In this document: one piece after another, positions 25,750 through 35,281 of the stretch
How the letters are laid out: every line of letters begins with the position of its first letter
How positions within the stretch are numbered: the stretch's first letter is position 1
Made by a program: the position numbers and the translations under genes
The notes under the pieces: generated by a model
Told to the model about the DNA's origin: nothing
Database searches by the model: none
The model's input: the letters and a program-made list of their open reading frames with translations, nothing else
Source of the DNA: Bacteroidia bacterium
GTDB lineage: Bacteria > Bacteroidota > Bacteroidia > Chitinophagales > Saprospiraceae
DNA length: 59,959 nt
Direction of reading: 5' to 3'
Assembly: GCA_030430845.1 (NCBI GenBank)
Contig: JAUIKE010000032.1
Span: 1 to 59,959 of the forward strand

Positions 25750-27684
25750 CTACCTCACATACATCACCTGAAATCTGGTAGCGATCAAGGTTTGAAGTTC
25801 CCCGATCGGCTTGAAACTGTTTCTGAGATTGAGTCGCTCCATTTTAGACAGATCGGAAGGCTTTAGGTAACGCCCGGTATCCTTATTTTTTAAACCTTGC
25901 AGCGCCCGATAGCGCATGAGTATTTCATAGGCATCTGCGGCCTGCTCAAACAATTCTTTATTATTGGGGTCCAGGTCAGCCAATTCTTCGAAGCGTCGGA
26001 AAGTATTGTTGATCTTTCCTTGCCGGGCATGCAGGATGAGCACACGCGCTGCATCTGTCAAGGGCATCATTGCTCTGGCCTTGATATCGAATTCATCCTT
26101 ATGCTCGCCGCTCTTTTCCACTACGAAGTTCCGGAAAAAGGTCAGGGGAGGTGGTTTGCCTACCGCATTTTTCGCCAGATAGGTCATAAAAAGAGACTGC
26201 TGGTCCAGGTCGGAAAAAATGTGCTCGGTTAAGGATTCCGCCAGGGAAAAATTTCCAAATACCGGCCGGAAGTCAAAAAAGATGGTACTGTGTAGTACGG
26301 CCTTCGGAGTCGGCGAATGGATCCATTTAGAAAACTGAGCCTTCCATTCCTGCAACGACAAACACCATTGCGGGTTACTGGCCATCATATCGGCTGGACA
26401 ATAATCAAACCCGCATTCGTTCAATTTGTCGGTCACCTGTGAAGCCAAATCCAGAAAGTAAGCTTTTACCGCCTCATAATCCGAACTCGGTACATCCGAA
26501 AAAACCAAGGCGCTATCCTGGTCGGTACGAAGCAACTGTTCTCTTCTGCCTTCACTTCCCAGGGCCATCCAGCAGAAATCCACTTGGGGTTTGGTTTTTC
26601 CTTTGGTTTCCAATTCCTTCATCGATAGCTCAATGGCCCGGACGATCAAGGCATCGTTGATTTCCGACATGATATTGGTGATATAGGAAATAGATACTTC
26701 CTGATCGAGGTATTTTTCCAGTAATTCTTCCGCACGGATACGGATACGTTTCATTTCCCGGACTTCAGTGCTTCTTTTCATTTCCCGAATGAGTATAGCC
26801 GGGTTGTTTCCCTGCATTACCATCAGATCATGCTCGGAGATCACCCCGATCACTGCCGAATTGTCTTCCCCATTCTCAGTCAGGCAAAGGTGATTAATCT
26901 TATGCCGGATCATCTTAATTTGTACATCCGCCATGCTCAGATCAGATCTGGCGGTGATCACAGGGCTCGACATGATCTGCCGGATGGATTCCTCCAGGGC
27001 AAACCTGCCGGTTACTACCTTCATACGGAAATCCTTGTCTGTAACAATACCAATCGGCTGCTGCTTTCCATCCACGATAATAATGGAGCCCACCTCCTTT
27101 TCCGACATAATGAGGGCAGCTTCTTTTATGGAGGTTTCTGCTGAGCAGGTAATAGGTTGCTTGCTGCGCTCAATAGACTGCACTTCTACCAAACTTTCAG
27201 CTTCCTGATTGCCTATCTCTCCCGATAGGCTGTAGTTTTTGTGAACCGGTAGAGCCTTGGGACGGGCCTCCACTGCAAAAGTGGAAGCCAGGTAAAGAGC
27301 CACCTTAGGGTTTTCTTCCATAATTTGTGGAAAATTGGCCGTGGGAATGGCATACAGCAGACATTCTTCTTTGGCGACTGCCGTCAAAGCATAAGGCTCT
27401 TCAGCTAGTAAGGGGCGAATACCAAACAAGTCTCCTTCATCACATTCATCTACAAGCACATCCCCTTCGCCTTCCCTTTGGTTTAGCAAGTGAACGGCTC
27501 CTTCATGAACAATATAAAAATAGGCCTCTGGTTCATCCCCTTGGCGAAAAATAGTTTCTCCTCTTTTTTTATATTGAACCACCACTTGTTCTGAAATATC
27601 CATCAGACGTTCCTTTCCCAGCAGAGTAAATGGCGGCAGGTCTTTTAAAAAATCAAAAATTCGTTTTGGAATGGTATTTTGCAT
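25750..27684 (-). CDS. cNMP-binding / CBS / DUF294 nucleotidyltransferase-like protein
   Basis: 644 residues from MQNTIPKRIF. Domains in order: cyclic-nucleotide-binding fold (about 20-140: GETIFRQGDEPEAYFYIVHEG), two CBS motifs (about 170-300: ALIMSEKEVGSIIIVDG, PIGIVTDKDFR, VISEHDLMVM), DUF294 nucleotidyltransferase (about 330-480) with ALGSEGRREQLLRTDQDSA at 375-393 (Gly-Ser and Asp-x-Asp, as in GlnD), and a helical DUF294 C-terminal domain (about 500-640). Known relatives sit beside DUF4212-actP and acs and are thought to modify or sense a partner in acetate metabolism; the target is unknown. It is divergent from the ArsR-type gene. Confidence 0.9.
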   Translation of the reverse strand: MQNTIPKRIFDFLKDLPPFTLLGKERLMDISEQVVVQYKKRGETIFRQGDEPEAYFYIVHEGAVHLLNQREGEGDVLVDECDEGDLFGIRPLLAEEPYALTAVAKEECLLYAIPTANFPQIMEENPKVALYLASTFAVEARPKALPVHKNYSLSGEIGNQEAESLVEVQSIERSKQPITCSAETSIKEAALIMSEKEVGSIIIVDGKQQPIGIVTDKDFRMKVVTGRFALEESIRQIMSSPVITARSDLSMADVQIKMIRHKINHLCLTENGEDNSAVIGVISEHDLMVMQGNNPAILIREMKRSTEVREMKRIRIRAEELLEKYLDQEVSISYITNIMSEINDALIVRAIELSMKELETKGKTKPQVDFCWMALGSEGRREQLLRTDQDSALVFSDVPSSDYEAVKAYFLDLASQVTDKLNECGFDYCPADMMASNPQWCLSLQEWKAQFSKWIHSPTPKAVLHSTIFFDFRPVFGNFSLAESLTEHIFSDLDQQSLFMTYLAKNAVGKPPPLTFFRNFVVEKSGEHKDEFDIKARAMMPLTDAARVLILHARQGKINNTFRRFEELADLDPNNKELFEQAADAYEILMRYRALQGLKNKDTGRYLKPSDLSKMERLNLRNSFKPIGELQTLIATRFQVMYVR

Positions 27685-27801
27685 GACTTTTTTAATCAAC
27701 TTCAAAAAAATAAAGTAGGTTTAGAACCATTTATCTATATATATTTGTTAATAAGTTATTGAGAAAAAATAAAAAACATCACTTTATCAGAAACGCAGCG
27801 C

Positions 27802-28092
27802 ATGAAAACTCATTTTAAAGAAAGTTTTCTCGAGAATTCAACAGAAACACTACGGGCTATTGCCCACCCTATCCGCATTGCTATCATGGATCTGCTTTAT
27901 AAAAACGGGCAGATGACTGTTACCGATATTTATACAAAGCTGAATATCGAGCAAGCAATCGCCTCTCATCATTTGCGTATTCTGAAAAACAAAAACGTCG
28001 TAGTCGTTCAAAGAGACGGGAAAAACTCTCTCTACTCCCTAGCCGCCAATGACTTTTACGATATTGTCGAAACACTTACCAAAGTCCTTTGA
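27802..28092 (+). CDS. ArsR-type winged-helix transcriptional regulator
   Basis: 96 residues. A winged helix-turn-helix covers most of it: LRAIAHPIRIAIMDLLYKNG, recognition region VTDIYTKLNIEQAIASHHLRIL, wing NVVVVQRDGKNSLYSLA. The metal-binding ELCVCDL box of classic ArsR/SmtB repressors is absent, so a metal is not the obvious signal. It opens the plus-strand arm of the acetate island, divergent from the DUF294 gene, and probably controls one or both. The 119-bp divergent gap contains TATATTTG (27740-27747), a possible -7 element. Confidence 0.88.
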   Translation: MKTHFKESFLENSTETLRAIAHPIRIAIMDLLYKNGQMTVTDIYTKLNIEQAIASHHLRILKNKNVVVVQRDGKNSLYSLAANDFYDIVETLTKVL

Positions 28093-28488
28093 TCCTTGCT
28101 TCATTCCTAAAATACAAATAATTATAGAGCTATCTCTATATTATCATATAAATATTATGTTTTTTTATCCAAATGCGAAAGGATATAAGTCAACCCTTTA
28201 CAATCCTTCTATTAAGGCTGCTCAAAAATACAATACAAAAAACTGTTAATCAACAGAATATAAAATAAACTTTATTCTGCTCCGTGAATCAAAATATTGT
28301 TAGGGCCTGCCTTTTATGACAAAAAAAAGATTGGAAATTGCCTATTGAGCAAGGATATTATTCGTTTTTCAGAATATTTTTTTGGTTTTTTATTTGGATA
28401 TATATAGATATGTATATACTTTAGTGTCGTCATTAATACACAAGACCATCAAACAAAACGAAATCCAAACTTTACAAACCTACTGCTT
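28093..28488. other. 396-bp AT-rich intergenic region before the porin gene
   Basis: No recognisable coding sequence. It holds a small inverted repeat ATAGAG-CTAT-CTCTAT at 28124-28139 (possible operator, low confidence) and the promoter at 28393-28424. A plus-strand frame here encodes nothing family-like and is rejected. Confidence 0.5.
28393..28424 (+). promoter_or_regulatory. Bacteroidetes-type promoter of the porin/symporter genes
   Basis: TTTG at 28393-28396, a 20-nt spacer, TACTTTAG at 28417-28424 (one mismatch to TAnnTTTG). Transcription would start near 28431, 58 bases before the porin-like gene. Confidence 0.45.
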
Positions 28489-29730
28489 ATGGGCAAGCTA
28501 ACTTTTTACACCGTTCTCTTGGCGGCTTTGTTCCTTGGGCTGCTGCCGGGTAAAACATCGGCTCAGGAAAAAGAAGATCACTCTTACAAGCCGCTTACTA
28601 TCAAACTAGACGAAAGTGGCCAAAAGTATGTCCGCTTCATCATGTGGCATCAAATTTGGGCCACGACCAATAATCTGGATACGGACACCAAGCTACAGAT
28701 CACGCCAAGCATCCGGCGGTCCAGGTTTTTGGCCTTTGCACAGGTTTCACCGAAATTTCTGATCCTGACCCACTTCGGACTCAATGGATTAACGCCTTCG
28801 AATATGACCTCACTTGGCAACAATGGCGACTCCCCCCAATTGTTCCTGCATGGTGCCTGGACGGAATTCAAAGTGACACCGAGTCTCTACATTGGTGGAG
28901 GCTTGCATTATTGGAAAGGATTGACGCGTCTGTCCAATCAGAGTACCCTGAACTTCATGACCCTGGATCAGTCAAGGCCCTTTGTTCACTGGCATTCACT
29001 TGGAATTTCCGATCAGTTCGCCCGTCATATCGGCATTTATGCAAAAGGGAACCTCGGAAAAGTTGACTACCGGCTGGCCCTGAACGCTCCAAGTCGCAGC
29101 CCACTCGGAAATGGCAAGGATTATGGGCTCAACAACAGTAACCTGACCTACACAGGCGCGTCTACTCCTGATGAAGAAGGAAATGTTACAGGTGGTAGTA
29201 TTATTGAAGGTTATTTTTCGTATAGCTTTTTTGAAAAAGAATCTACCAAACTCCCCTATTACGTAGGCACCTATCTGGGCAAGAAAAAGGTGTTTAACAT
29301 TGGCGCCGGATTTTTCACACACCCCAACGGCATGTACAATGACAGCACCGGCGATCATGTAAGCGTCGCCCACTTCGCAGCGGACGCCTTTCTGGACCTT
29401 CCTACGAATAGCGGTGGACTAACAGCCTATGCCTCCTTTTCCACTTATAATTACGGCGACCATTATGTCAGCAGATGGGCCGGAACGGGCTCCGTGATCT
29501 ATACACATCTCGGTTATTATTTCAAAAGCGCCAACATCATGCCTTATATTGCGTTTCAGGCCGCTAATTATGAAGGGCTCCCCGATCACAAGCCCTCCGC
29601 ATTTGATGTAGGCTTAAATTATTATATCCTCGGACATAATGCTAAATTAACACTCGAATATCACAAGATATCCGATGATCCTCGCGAAACGACCAGTCAG
29701 ATTCGTTTGCAGGCTCAAGTTTTTCTGTAA
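28489..29730 (+). CDS. Porin-like outer membrane protein of the acetate island
   Basis: 413 residues. A signal peptide (about 1-25, LGLLPGKTSAQ) precedes a region of alternating strands with aromatic girdles, typical of a 14-18-stranded barrel (IGGGLHYWKGLTRL, GGLTAYASFSTYNYGDHYV), ending IRLQAQVFL with a terminal hydrophobic Leu. It resembles phosphate-selective-porin-like proteins of Bacteroidota, but I cannot name a family. It is the first gene of a string continuing with DUF4212 and the symporter, so an outer-membrane channel for acetate or propionate is a reasonable inference. Confidence 0.78.
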   Translation: MGKLTFYTVLLAALFLGLLPGKTSAQEKEDHSYKPLTIKLDESGQKYVRFIMWHQIWATTNNLDTDTKLQITPSIRRSRFLAFAQVSPKFLILTHFGLNGLTPSNMTSLGNNGDSPQLFLHGAWTEFKVTPSLYIGGGLHYWKGLTRLSNQSTLNFMTLDQSRPFVHWHSLGISDQFARHIGIYAKGNLGKVDYRLALNAPSRSPLGNGKDYGLNNSNLTYTGASTPDEEGNVTGGSIIEGYFSYSFFEKESTKLPYYVGTYLGKKKVFNIGAGFFTHPNGMYNDSTGDHVSVAHFAADAFLDLPTNSGGLTAYASFSTYNYGDHYVSRWAGTGSVIYTHLGYYFKSANIMPYIAFQAANYEGLPDHKPSAFDVGLNYYILGHNAKLTLEYHKISDDPRETTSQIRLQAQVFL

Positions 29731-29777
29731 AACTATAACACGGTCTTTTTCACTCAAATTCAATAAAACAGTCAATC

Positions 29778-30035
29778 ATGTCTGAAAAAAACTTAAAACA
29801 GTATTGGAAAACCAACGTACGATACCTCACCATTTTGCTGAGCATATGGTTCGTGGTTTCTTACGGCTGCGGTATCCTTTTTGCTGATGCACTAAATGCA
29901 TTTAAGATCGGAGGTTACCCGCTTGGCTTTTGGTTTGCCCAACAAGGCTCCATCTACGTTTTTGTAGTCCTCATTTTCATATATGTCTATCTGATGAATA
30001 ATCTGGATAAGAAATACGATGTGGATGAGAAATAA
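29778..30035 (+). CDS. DUF4212 small subunit of sodium/solute symporter
   Basis: 85 residues, two membrane segments (about 16-34 and 50-72). Typical of the DUF4212 / TIGR03647 family: LKQYWKTNVRYLTILLSIWFVVSYG, then NAFKIGGYPLGFWFAQQGSIYVFVVLIFIYV (quoted by its parts; key words are the GYPLGFWFAQQGS block). It always precedes a VC_2705-type symporter, with which it is believed to form the transporter. The symporter starts 83 bases downstream. Confidence 0.93.
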   Translation: MSEKNLKQYWKTNVRYLTILLSIWFVVSYGCGILFADALNAFKIGGYPLGFWFAQQGSIYVFVVLIFIYVYLMNNLDKKYDVDEK

Positions 30036-30117
30036 AGTGTTTTGAAAAAATGCCTGTGGCACGTTTTTCAAACTCAACATTTATAAGCAAACAACTAAAA
30101 CAGAAAAAAATAAAATC

Positions 30118-31839
30118 ATGGATGTTCAAACCTGGACGTTTATCATCGTAGGTCTAACCTTCGCAATATATATCGGCGTGGCCATCTGGTCGCGCGCCGG
30201 ATCTACTTCAGAATTCTATGTAGCAGGAGGTGGCGTTCCCCCTGTTGTAAACGGTCTGGCAACGGCTGCAGACTGGATGTCGGCTGCCTCCTTTATTTCG
30301 ATGGCCGGATTGATTTCTTTCATGGGTTATCAGGGCGCTCAATATTTGATGGGCTGGACGGGCGGCTATGTACTACTGGCCCTGTTGCTGGCCCCGTATC
30401 TCCGAAAATTCGGGAAGTTTACCGTTCCTGACTTCATAGGCGAACGGTATTATTCTCAGACGGCCCGATTGGTGGCGGCCCTTTGTGCACTGTTCATTTC
30501 CTTTACTTATGTAGTGGGGCAAATGAAAGGAGTTGGGGTTGCCTTTTCCAGGTTCCTGGAAGTTGACTTTGAATGGGGCGTTGTTATTGGCGTAGGTATA
30601 GTTTTCTTTTATGCTGTATTAGGCGGCATGAAGGGGATCACCTACACGCAGGTAGCTCAATATTGCGTATTGATCTTTGCCTATATGGTTCCGGCTATTT
30701 TCATTTCTATCATGATGGTAGGTACGCCTATTCCGCAATTAGGCTTAGGTGGAGATTTGGCAGACGGCACGGCCCTGCTGGCCAAGCTCGACCAACTGTC
30801 TACGGATCTTGGTTTTAAGGAGTATACCAGCTCGAAGAAAACCACGATTGATCTCTTTTTCGTGACGGCTGCCCTGATGCTGGGTACGGCAGGACTTCCA
30901 CACGTAATCGTCCGCTTCTTTACGGTACCGAAGGTATCCGGTGCAAGGGTTTCGGCCGGCTGGGCGCTGATCTTTATTGCATTGCTATATACGACCGCTC
31001 CCGCTATCGCTGCCTTCGCGCGTACGAATCTGATCAATACGGTTAATGAAAAAGAATATGCTGAGCTGCCTGAATGGTTCAATAACTGGGAAAAAACGGG
31101 CCTACTCACCTTTGAAGATAAGAACGCGGATGGAATCGTTCAGTACTATAATGATGCCAATCCAGAATATGTCACCTCGGTGGCCGCACCTAAAGGTTGG
31201 AAAGGAAACGAGCTAACCGTCGATCGCGACATCATGGTACTGGCCAATCCGGAGATTGCCTCTCTACCTGGCTGGGTGATCGCCCTGGTAGTGGCCGGTG
31301 GTTTGGCCTCGGCCCTATCCACCGCTGCAGGATTGCTGCTAGTTATTTCTTCTTCGATCTCTCATGATATTTTGAAAAAATGGCTTATGCCCGAGATTTC
31401 CGAGAAAGGAGAATTGAGAGCAGCCCGTATCGCCATTGCAGTAGCCGTAGTCATTGCAGGATATGCCGGTATCAATCCGCCCGGTTTTGTGGCACAAGTA
31501 GTGGCCTTTGCCTTTGGTTTGGCCGCAGCTTCTTTCTTCCCCGCCATCGTTTTGGGTATTTTCTCCAAGCGTATGAACATGCAGGGAGCCATCGCCGGTA
31601 TGATCGTAGGGCTTATTTTCACAGCTACCTATATCATCTATTTCAAGTATGGCGGAGGAACACCTGAACAATATTGGTTTGGCATTTCACCGGAAGGTAT
31701 CGGTACACTCGGTATGCTGATCAACTTCGTTGTTTCGATAAGCATATCTCAGCTGACACCGCCGCCGCCTGCACATGTACAGGATATCGTTGAAAATATT
31801 CGAATACCTCGTGGAGCTGGAGAAGCTACAGGACATTGA
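30118..31839 (+). CDS. Sodium:solute symporter, ActP/VC_2705-like (acetate permease)
   Basis: 573 residues, about 13 membrane segments of the SSF family. Recognisable blocks are STSEFYVAGGGVPPVVNGLATAADWMSAASF, written here by key parts: FYVAGGGV, ATAADWMSAASFISMAG; also KFTVPDFIGERYYS and GTAGLPHVIVRFFTVP. A large insert (about 305-375) with acidic sequence FEDKNADGIVQYYNDAN marks the subgroup that works with DUF4212. It moves acetate or a related short-chain acid with Na+ across the inner membrane. The gene order with DUF4212, sensor kinase and acs supports that substrate. Confidence 0.92.
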   Translation: MDVQTWTFIIVGLTFAIYIGVAIWSRAGSTSEFYVAGGGVPPVVNGLATAADWMSAASFISMAGLISFMGYQGAQYLMGWTGGYVLLALLLAPYLRKFGKFTVPDFIGERYYSQTARLVAALCALFISFTYVVGQMKGVGVAFSRFLEVDFEWGVVIGVGIVFFYAVLGGMKGITYTQVAQYCVLIFAYMVPAIFISIMMVGTPIPQLGLGGDLADGTALLAKLDQLSTDLGFKEYTSSKKTTIDLFFVTAALMLGTAGLPHVIVRFFTVPKVSGARVSAGWALIFIALLYTTAPAIAAFARTNLINTVNEKEYAELPEWFNNWEKTGLLTFEDKNADGIVQYYNDANPEYVTSVAAPKGWKGNELTVDRDIMVLANPEIASLPGWVIALVVAGGLASALSTAAGLLLVISSSISHDILKKWLMPEISEKGELRAARIAIAVAVVIAGYAGINPPGFVAQVVAFAFGLAAASFFPAIVLGIFSKRMNMQGAIAGMIVGLIFTATYIIYFKYGGGTPEQYWFGISPEGIGTLGMLINFVVSISISQLTPPPPAHVQDIVENIRIPRGAGEATGH

Positions 31840-31849
31840 TCATTTTAAC

Positions 31850-32020
31850 AATCCACGGGCTTGTGTAAAAACTCGTTCCTCGTTTTCACACCCCCCTTAA
31901 AATTTTGTTTAGGAGGTCGTTTGAATAAAAAAACTTCGTTTTTTTATTCAAACGACCTCCTAAAAGAATATTATTGGTTGGGGAAAAAGGCCGTAGGACT
32001 TTTTACACAACCCGTGGATT
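31850..32020. repeat. Nested inverted-repeat element after the symporter
   Basis: Outer arms 31850-31870 and 32000-32020 pair (AATCCACGGG..TTGTGTAAAAA) with one bulged base. Inside lies a 27-bp perfect stem (31908-31934 with 31938-31964) with a 3-nt loop. The inner stem alternates GC-rich AGGAGGTCG and A/T runs. It could serve as a terminator or as an mRNA-stabilising structure between the symporter and sensor genes, but the nesting suggests a mobile palindromic element. Confidence 0.7.
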
Positions 32021-32181
32021 AAATAACTCACCAGCTAGTAAGAAAGCCTAAGCTTCTATTTAACAGAGGTGTTTCCGAGCAAACTTGCTCCAATAGGTGA
32101 AATTTATTGTTTACATTTAAGTCGACAATTCACTTTTTCACTTTAAAGCGCACCTCCGATATGTATTCCAAATCCTACTTC

Positions 32182-32400
32182 ATGAATAAGGATAAATGGC
32201 AAAAGTTAATTGGAATTTTTGCGCTGGCCATTTTATTGTTCAATTTTCCCATCGTTGATCTGTTTAGCGGTAAAGGACGGATCTTTTCCATGCCTTTACT
32301 TTATGTATACATTTTTTTCAGCTGGGCATTGATCATTCTGCTTACCTTTTGGGTAAGCAAAACGCCTAAGGATAAGAATCAAAAAAATAAGGATCAGTAA
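32182..32400 (+). CDS. Small membrane protein preceding the sensor kinase
   Basis: 72 residues from MNKDKWQKLIG; the ATG at 32161 would add seven. It has two membrane segments (about 7-25 and 38-58) with a short loop, and a very basic tail (KTPKDKNQKNKDQ). The sensor kinase begins 13 bases after its stop, so the two are coupled. I do not recognise a family; position suggests an accessory subunit of the sensor or symporter. Confidence 0.65.
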   Translation: MNKDKWQKLIGIFALAILLFNFPIVDLFSGKGRIFSMPLLYVYIFFSWALIILLTFWVSKTPKDKNQKNKDQ

Positions 32401-32413
32401 AAGGAAATCAGGT

Positions 32414-35200
32414 ATGAGTCCCGTCATCATAGTTTTGGTATCGGTCATTTATATGGGGATCCTGTTCCTGATCGCTTCGCTTGTGGAAAAAGGAGGCAGT
32501 TTTATCAAGCGGATTGTTCATAACCCCATTACCTATTCCTTATCTCTGGCTGCCTACTGCACTGCCTGGACATTCTATGGGAGTGTTGGCCGAGCTGCCA
32601 CACAAGGAGTCGGTTATCTGCCTATCTATCTGGGCCCGGCCATTGTAGCCCCTATCCTGTTCGTATTCCTGAGGAAAATTATTCTGATCAGTAAAAACCA
32701 ACGCATCACTTCCATTGCTGATTTCATTTCCTCCAGATATGGAAAAAGCTCCACTTTGGGCGTTTTAGTAACCATTATCGCCTTATTGGGCATCATTCCC
32801 TACATCTCCATTCAGTTAAAAGCCATAACCTTAAGTTTTGAAATCCTCAAATCTTCAGATGTTTTGGTAGATATTGGCTCCAAGCCTTTTTATTATGATT
32901 CTGCCCTGTACATAACCATTGCCTTAACCTTTTTTGCCATTATTTTCGGCACCCGCAATCTGGACCCCAATGAGCGGCACGACGGGCTGGTCACCGCGGT
33001 TGCATTCGAATCTATCGTCAAACTGCTCGCTTTTCTGGCAGTCGGCATCTTTGTCACTTTTGGTATTTTTGACGGCTTCGGGGATTTGTTCCAAAAAGGG
33101 AGTACGCTGCCGGATATCGAACGCCTTTTTTCCATTGAGTCGGTCGACATAAGTGAGGGTGAGTGGTTTGGCCTGATTGTTATTTCTATGGCTGCCTTTC
33201 TGTTTCTACCCCGCCAATTTCATCTGGCCGTCGTGGAGAATACCGATTCGCGGTTTTTATCCAAAGCCTCCTGGATCTTTCCACTTTACCTCTTGCTCAT
33301 TAATATTTTTGTTATACCTATTGCGGTGGGTGGCTTGTATTATTTTCAGGGGCAAAACGTCGAACCCGACACCTTTGTACTCACCTTACCTCTGGCAATG
33401 GACCATTTCCGGCTGGCTATGTTGGCTGCATTAGGTGGATTCTCGGCAGCCTCGTCTATGGTGATCGTGGCCGTTCTGGCTCTGAGCATTATGATCAGTA
33501 ATAACCTGATCCTGCCCACTTTCCTTAAACCCAGGATTTGGAAAAATAAAAACCAGGGGAATCTTACCTCTCAGTTGTTAGGCATCAGAAGAGTAGCTAT
33601 TGTGGTAGTACTCTTACTGTCCTATTCTTACTATAAAATGATCGGGAACACCTATTCCCTGGTTTCTATCGGACTCATTTCTTTTACAGCGATCGCTCAA
33701 TTCGTACCGGCTATCATTGGAGGCATTTATTGGAAAAGAGCTACTAAATCCGGAGCTATCAGCGGTTTGGTCATCGGCTTTGTAATTTGGTTCATTACTT
33801 TGCCTTTTCCAACTTTGGTAGAAAGTGGGTTGATCAAAAGCAATGTTTTGGAGCAGGGCTTTTTCGGGTGGCCCTTACTAAAACCCTATGCACTCTTTGG
33901 ACTCGAAGGGCTTGATGAGATCGTCCATTCAGCCTTTTGGAGCCTTTTATTGAATTTAGCGGCATTCATTACCGTATCTCTGAACAGCCGCCCCTCCCAA
34001 TTGGAAATATCCCAGGCCGACCTCTTTGTGGACATTTATAAATACCGTTCCGGCGGCGGAGCCGAGTATGAAGTTTTCAGGAGGAAAGCAAAGATCAAAG
34101 ACCTCGAATTATTACTCGTTCGCTTCCTCGGGGAGGAACGAACCAAAGTCATCATGGCTAAATATGCCTTGAAACACCAACTCGATTTTTCAAAAATCAC
34201 CACCGCCAATGCTGACCTCGTCAATTATGCCGAAAAGCACTTGACGGGCGCCATCGGATCCGCTTCCGCCAAAGTGATCATCCGATCAATAGCAAAGGAA
34301 GAACCGATCAGCCTGGAAGAAATGTTTAACATACTGGATCAGACTCAGGAGATTATTCAATATAGCCGCGCACTGGAACTGAAATCAGCCGAACTGGAAA
34401 AAACGACCAGCCAACTGCGTCAGGCCAACAAACAACTCAAAGCGCTGGATGAACTCAAAGCTGATTTTATTACTACCGTTACTCATGAATTGCGCACCCC
34501 CATTACCTCCATAAAGGCCTTGTCCAAAATACTTCAGGACAACGCCGATTTGCCTGAATCGCAGCAGCAGGAATTTCTTGATATCATCGTCAAAGAAAGC
34601 GAACGCATCACACGCTTGATCAACCAGGTGCTCGACCTGGAAAAAGTACAGGTAAAGAGCCCGGAGGATAATCAGTCTGTCATTGATCTGGCTAGCCTGG
34701 TCCAACAAACATTGGATGGGCTTCAGGGAGTACTGGAAGAAAAAAATGTGGAAAGGCAAATCTCATTACCTGAGCAGCCGATCTGGGTTAAGGGAAATTC
34801 CGACCAACTCACTCAGGTGATCGTCAATCTGTTGTCCAATGCCGTGAAATTTGCAAATCCGGAAAATGGTAAATTATGGATTCGTCTTGCCTCCAAGGCG
34901 GAGCATGCAGTTCTGGAAATCGAAGATAATGGTAAGGGGATACCCAAAAAGGACAAAGACCTCATTTTTGAAAGATTCACTCAATTGAATGACCAACAAC
35001 TCGGAAAGCCCAAAGGTAGTGGCTTGGGGCTTTTCATTTGCAAGACCATTATTGAACAACATCAGGGGCAAATTTTCCTGGGTAAATCAAGGGAAAAAGG
35101 AGCCAACTTTGTCGTTCAGTTACCACTTACAACTTCTCCATTCCAAACAAGTAAGAACGAGAAAAAGAGGGTGAATAATAAAAATAATTCAGATCCATAA
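32414..35200 (+). CDS. Sensor histidine kinase with N-terminal Na+/solute symporter domain (CbrA-like)
   Basis: 928 residues. An SSF-type transporter domain of about 13 segments occupies about 1-530 (YCTAWTFYGSVGRAATQG, FISSRYGKSSTLG). A STAC-like linker (about 550-640) joins it to a coiled coil (about 650-680), HisKA with TVTHELRTPITSIK (phospho-His about 691), and HATPase with NLLSNAVKFA, DNGKGIPKKD and GSGLGLFICK (about 800-915). Relatives include CbrA and the kinases beside acs in proteobacteria. The symporter domain probably senses, and may transport, the substrate. The cognate regulator follows at 35282. Confidence 0.92.
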   Translation: MSPVIIVLVSVIYMGILFLIASLVEKGGSFIKRIVHNPITYSLSLAAYCTAWTFYGSVGRAATQGVGYLPIYLGPAIVAPILFVFLRKIILISKNQRITSIADFISSRYGKSSTLGVLVTIIALLGIIPYISIQLKAITLSFEILKSSDVLVDIGSKPFYYDSALYITIALTFFAIIFGTRNLDPNERHDGLVTAVAFESIVKLLAFLAVGIFVTFGIFDGFGDLFQKGSTLPDIERLFSIESVDISEGEWFGLIVISMAAFLFLPRQFHLAVVENTDSRFLSKASWIFPLYLLLINIFVIPIAVGGLYYFQGQNVEPDTFVLTLPLAMDHFRLAMLAALGGFSAASSMVIVAVLALSIMISNNLILPTFLKPRIWKNKNQGNLTSQLLGIRRVAIVVVLLLSYSYYKMIGNTYSLVSIGLISFTAIAQFVPAIIGGIYWKRATKSGAISGLVIGFVIWFITLPFPTLVESGLIKSNVLEQGFFGWPLLKPYALFGLEGLDEIVHSAFWSLLLNLAAFITVSLNSRPSQLEISQADLFVDIYKYRSGGGAEYEVFRRKAKIKDLELLLVRFLGEERTKVIMAKYALKHQLDFSKITTANADLVNYAEKHLTGAIGSASAKVIIRSIAKEEPISLEEMFNILDQTQEIIQYSRALELKSAELEKTTSQLRQANKQLKALDELKADFITTVTHELRTPITSIKALSKILQDNADLPESQQQEFLDIIVKESERITRLINQVLDLEKVQVKSPEDNQSVIDLASLVQQTLDGLQGVLEEKNVERQISLPEQPIWVKGNSDQLTQVIVNLLSNAVKFANPENGKLWIRLASKAEHAVLEIEDNGKGIPKKDKDLIFERFTQLNDQQLGKPKGSGLGLFICKTIIEQHQGQIFLGKSREKGANFVVQLPLTTSPFQTSKNEKKRVNNKNNSDP

Positions 35201-35281
35201 GTTTTGAATATTTTATTCTTTTTTTCCTAAATTTAGCGTACTTTTAATGCTATCATTATTTTGAAAAAGAGCTATCCAGGA

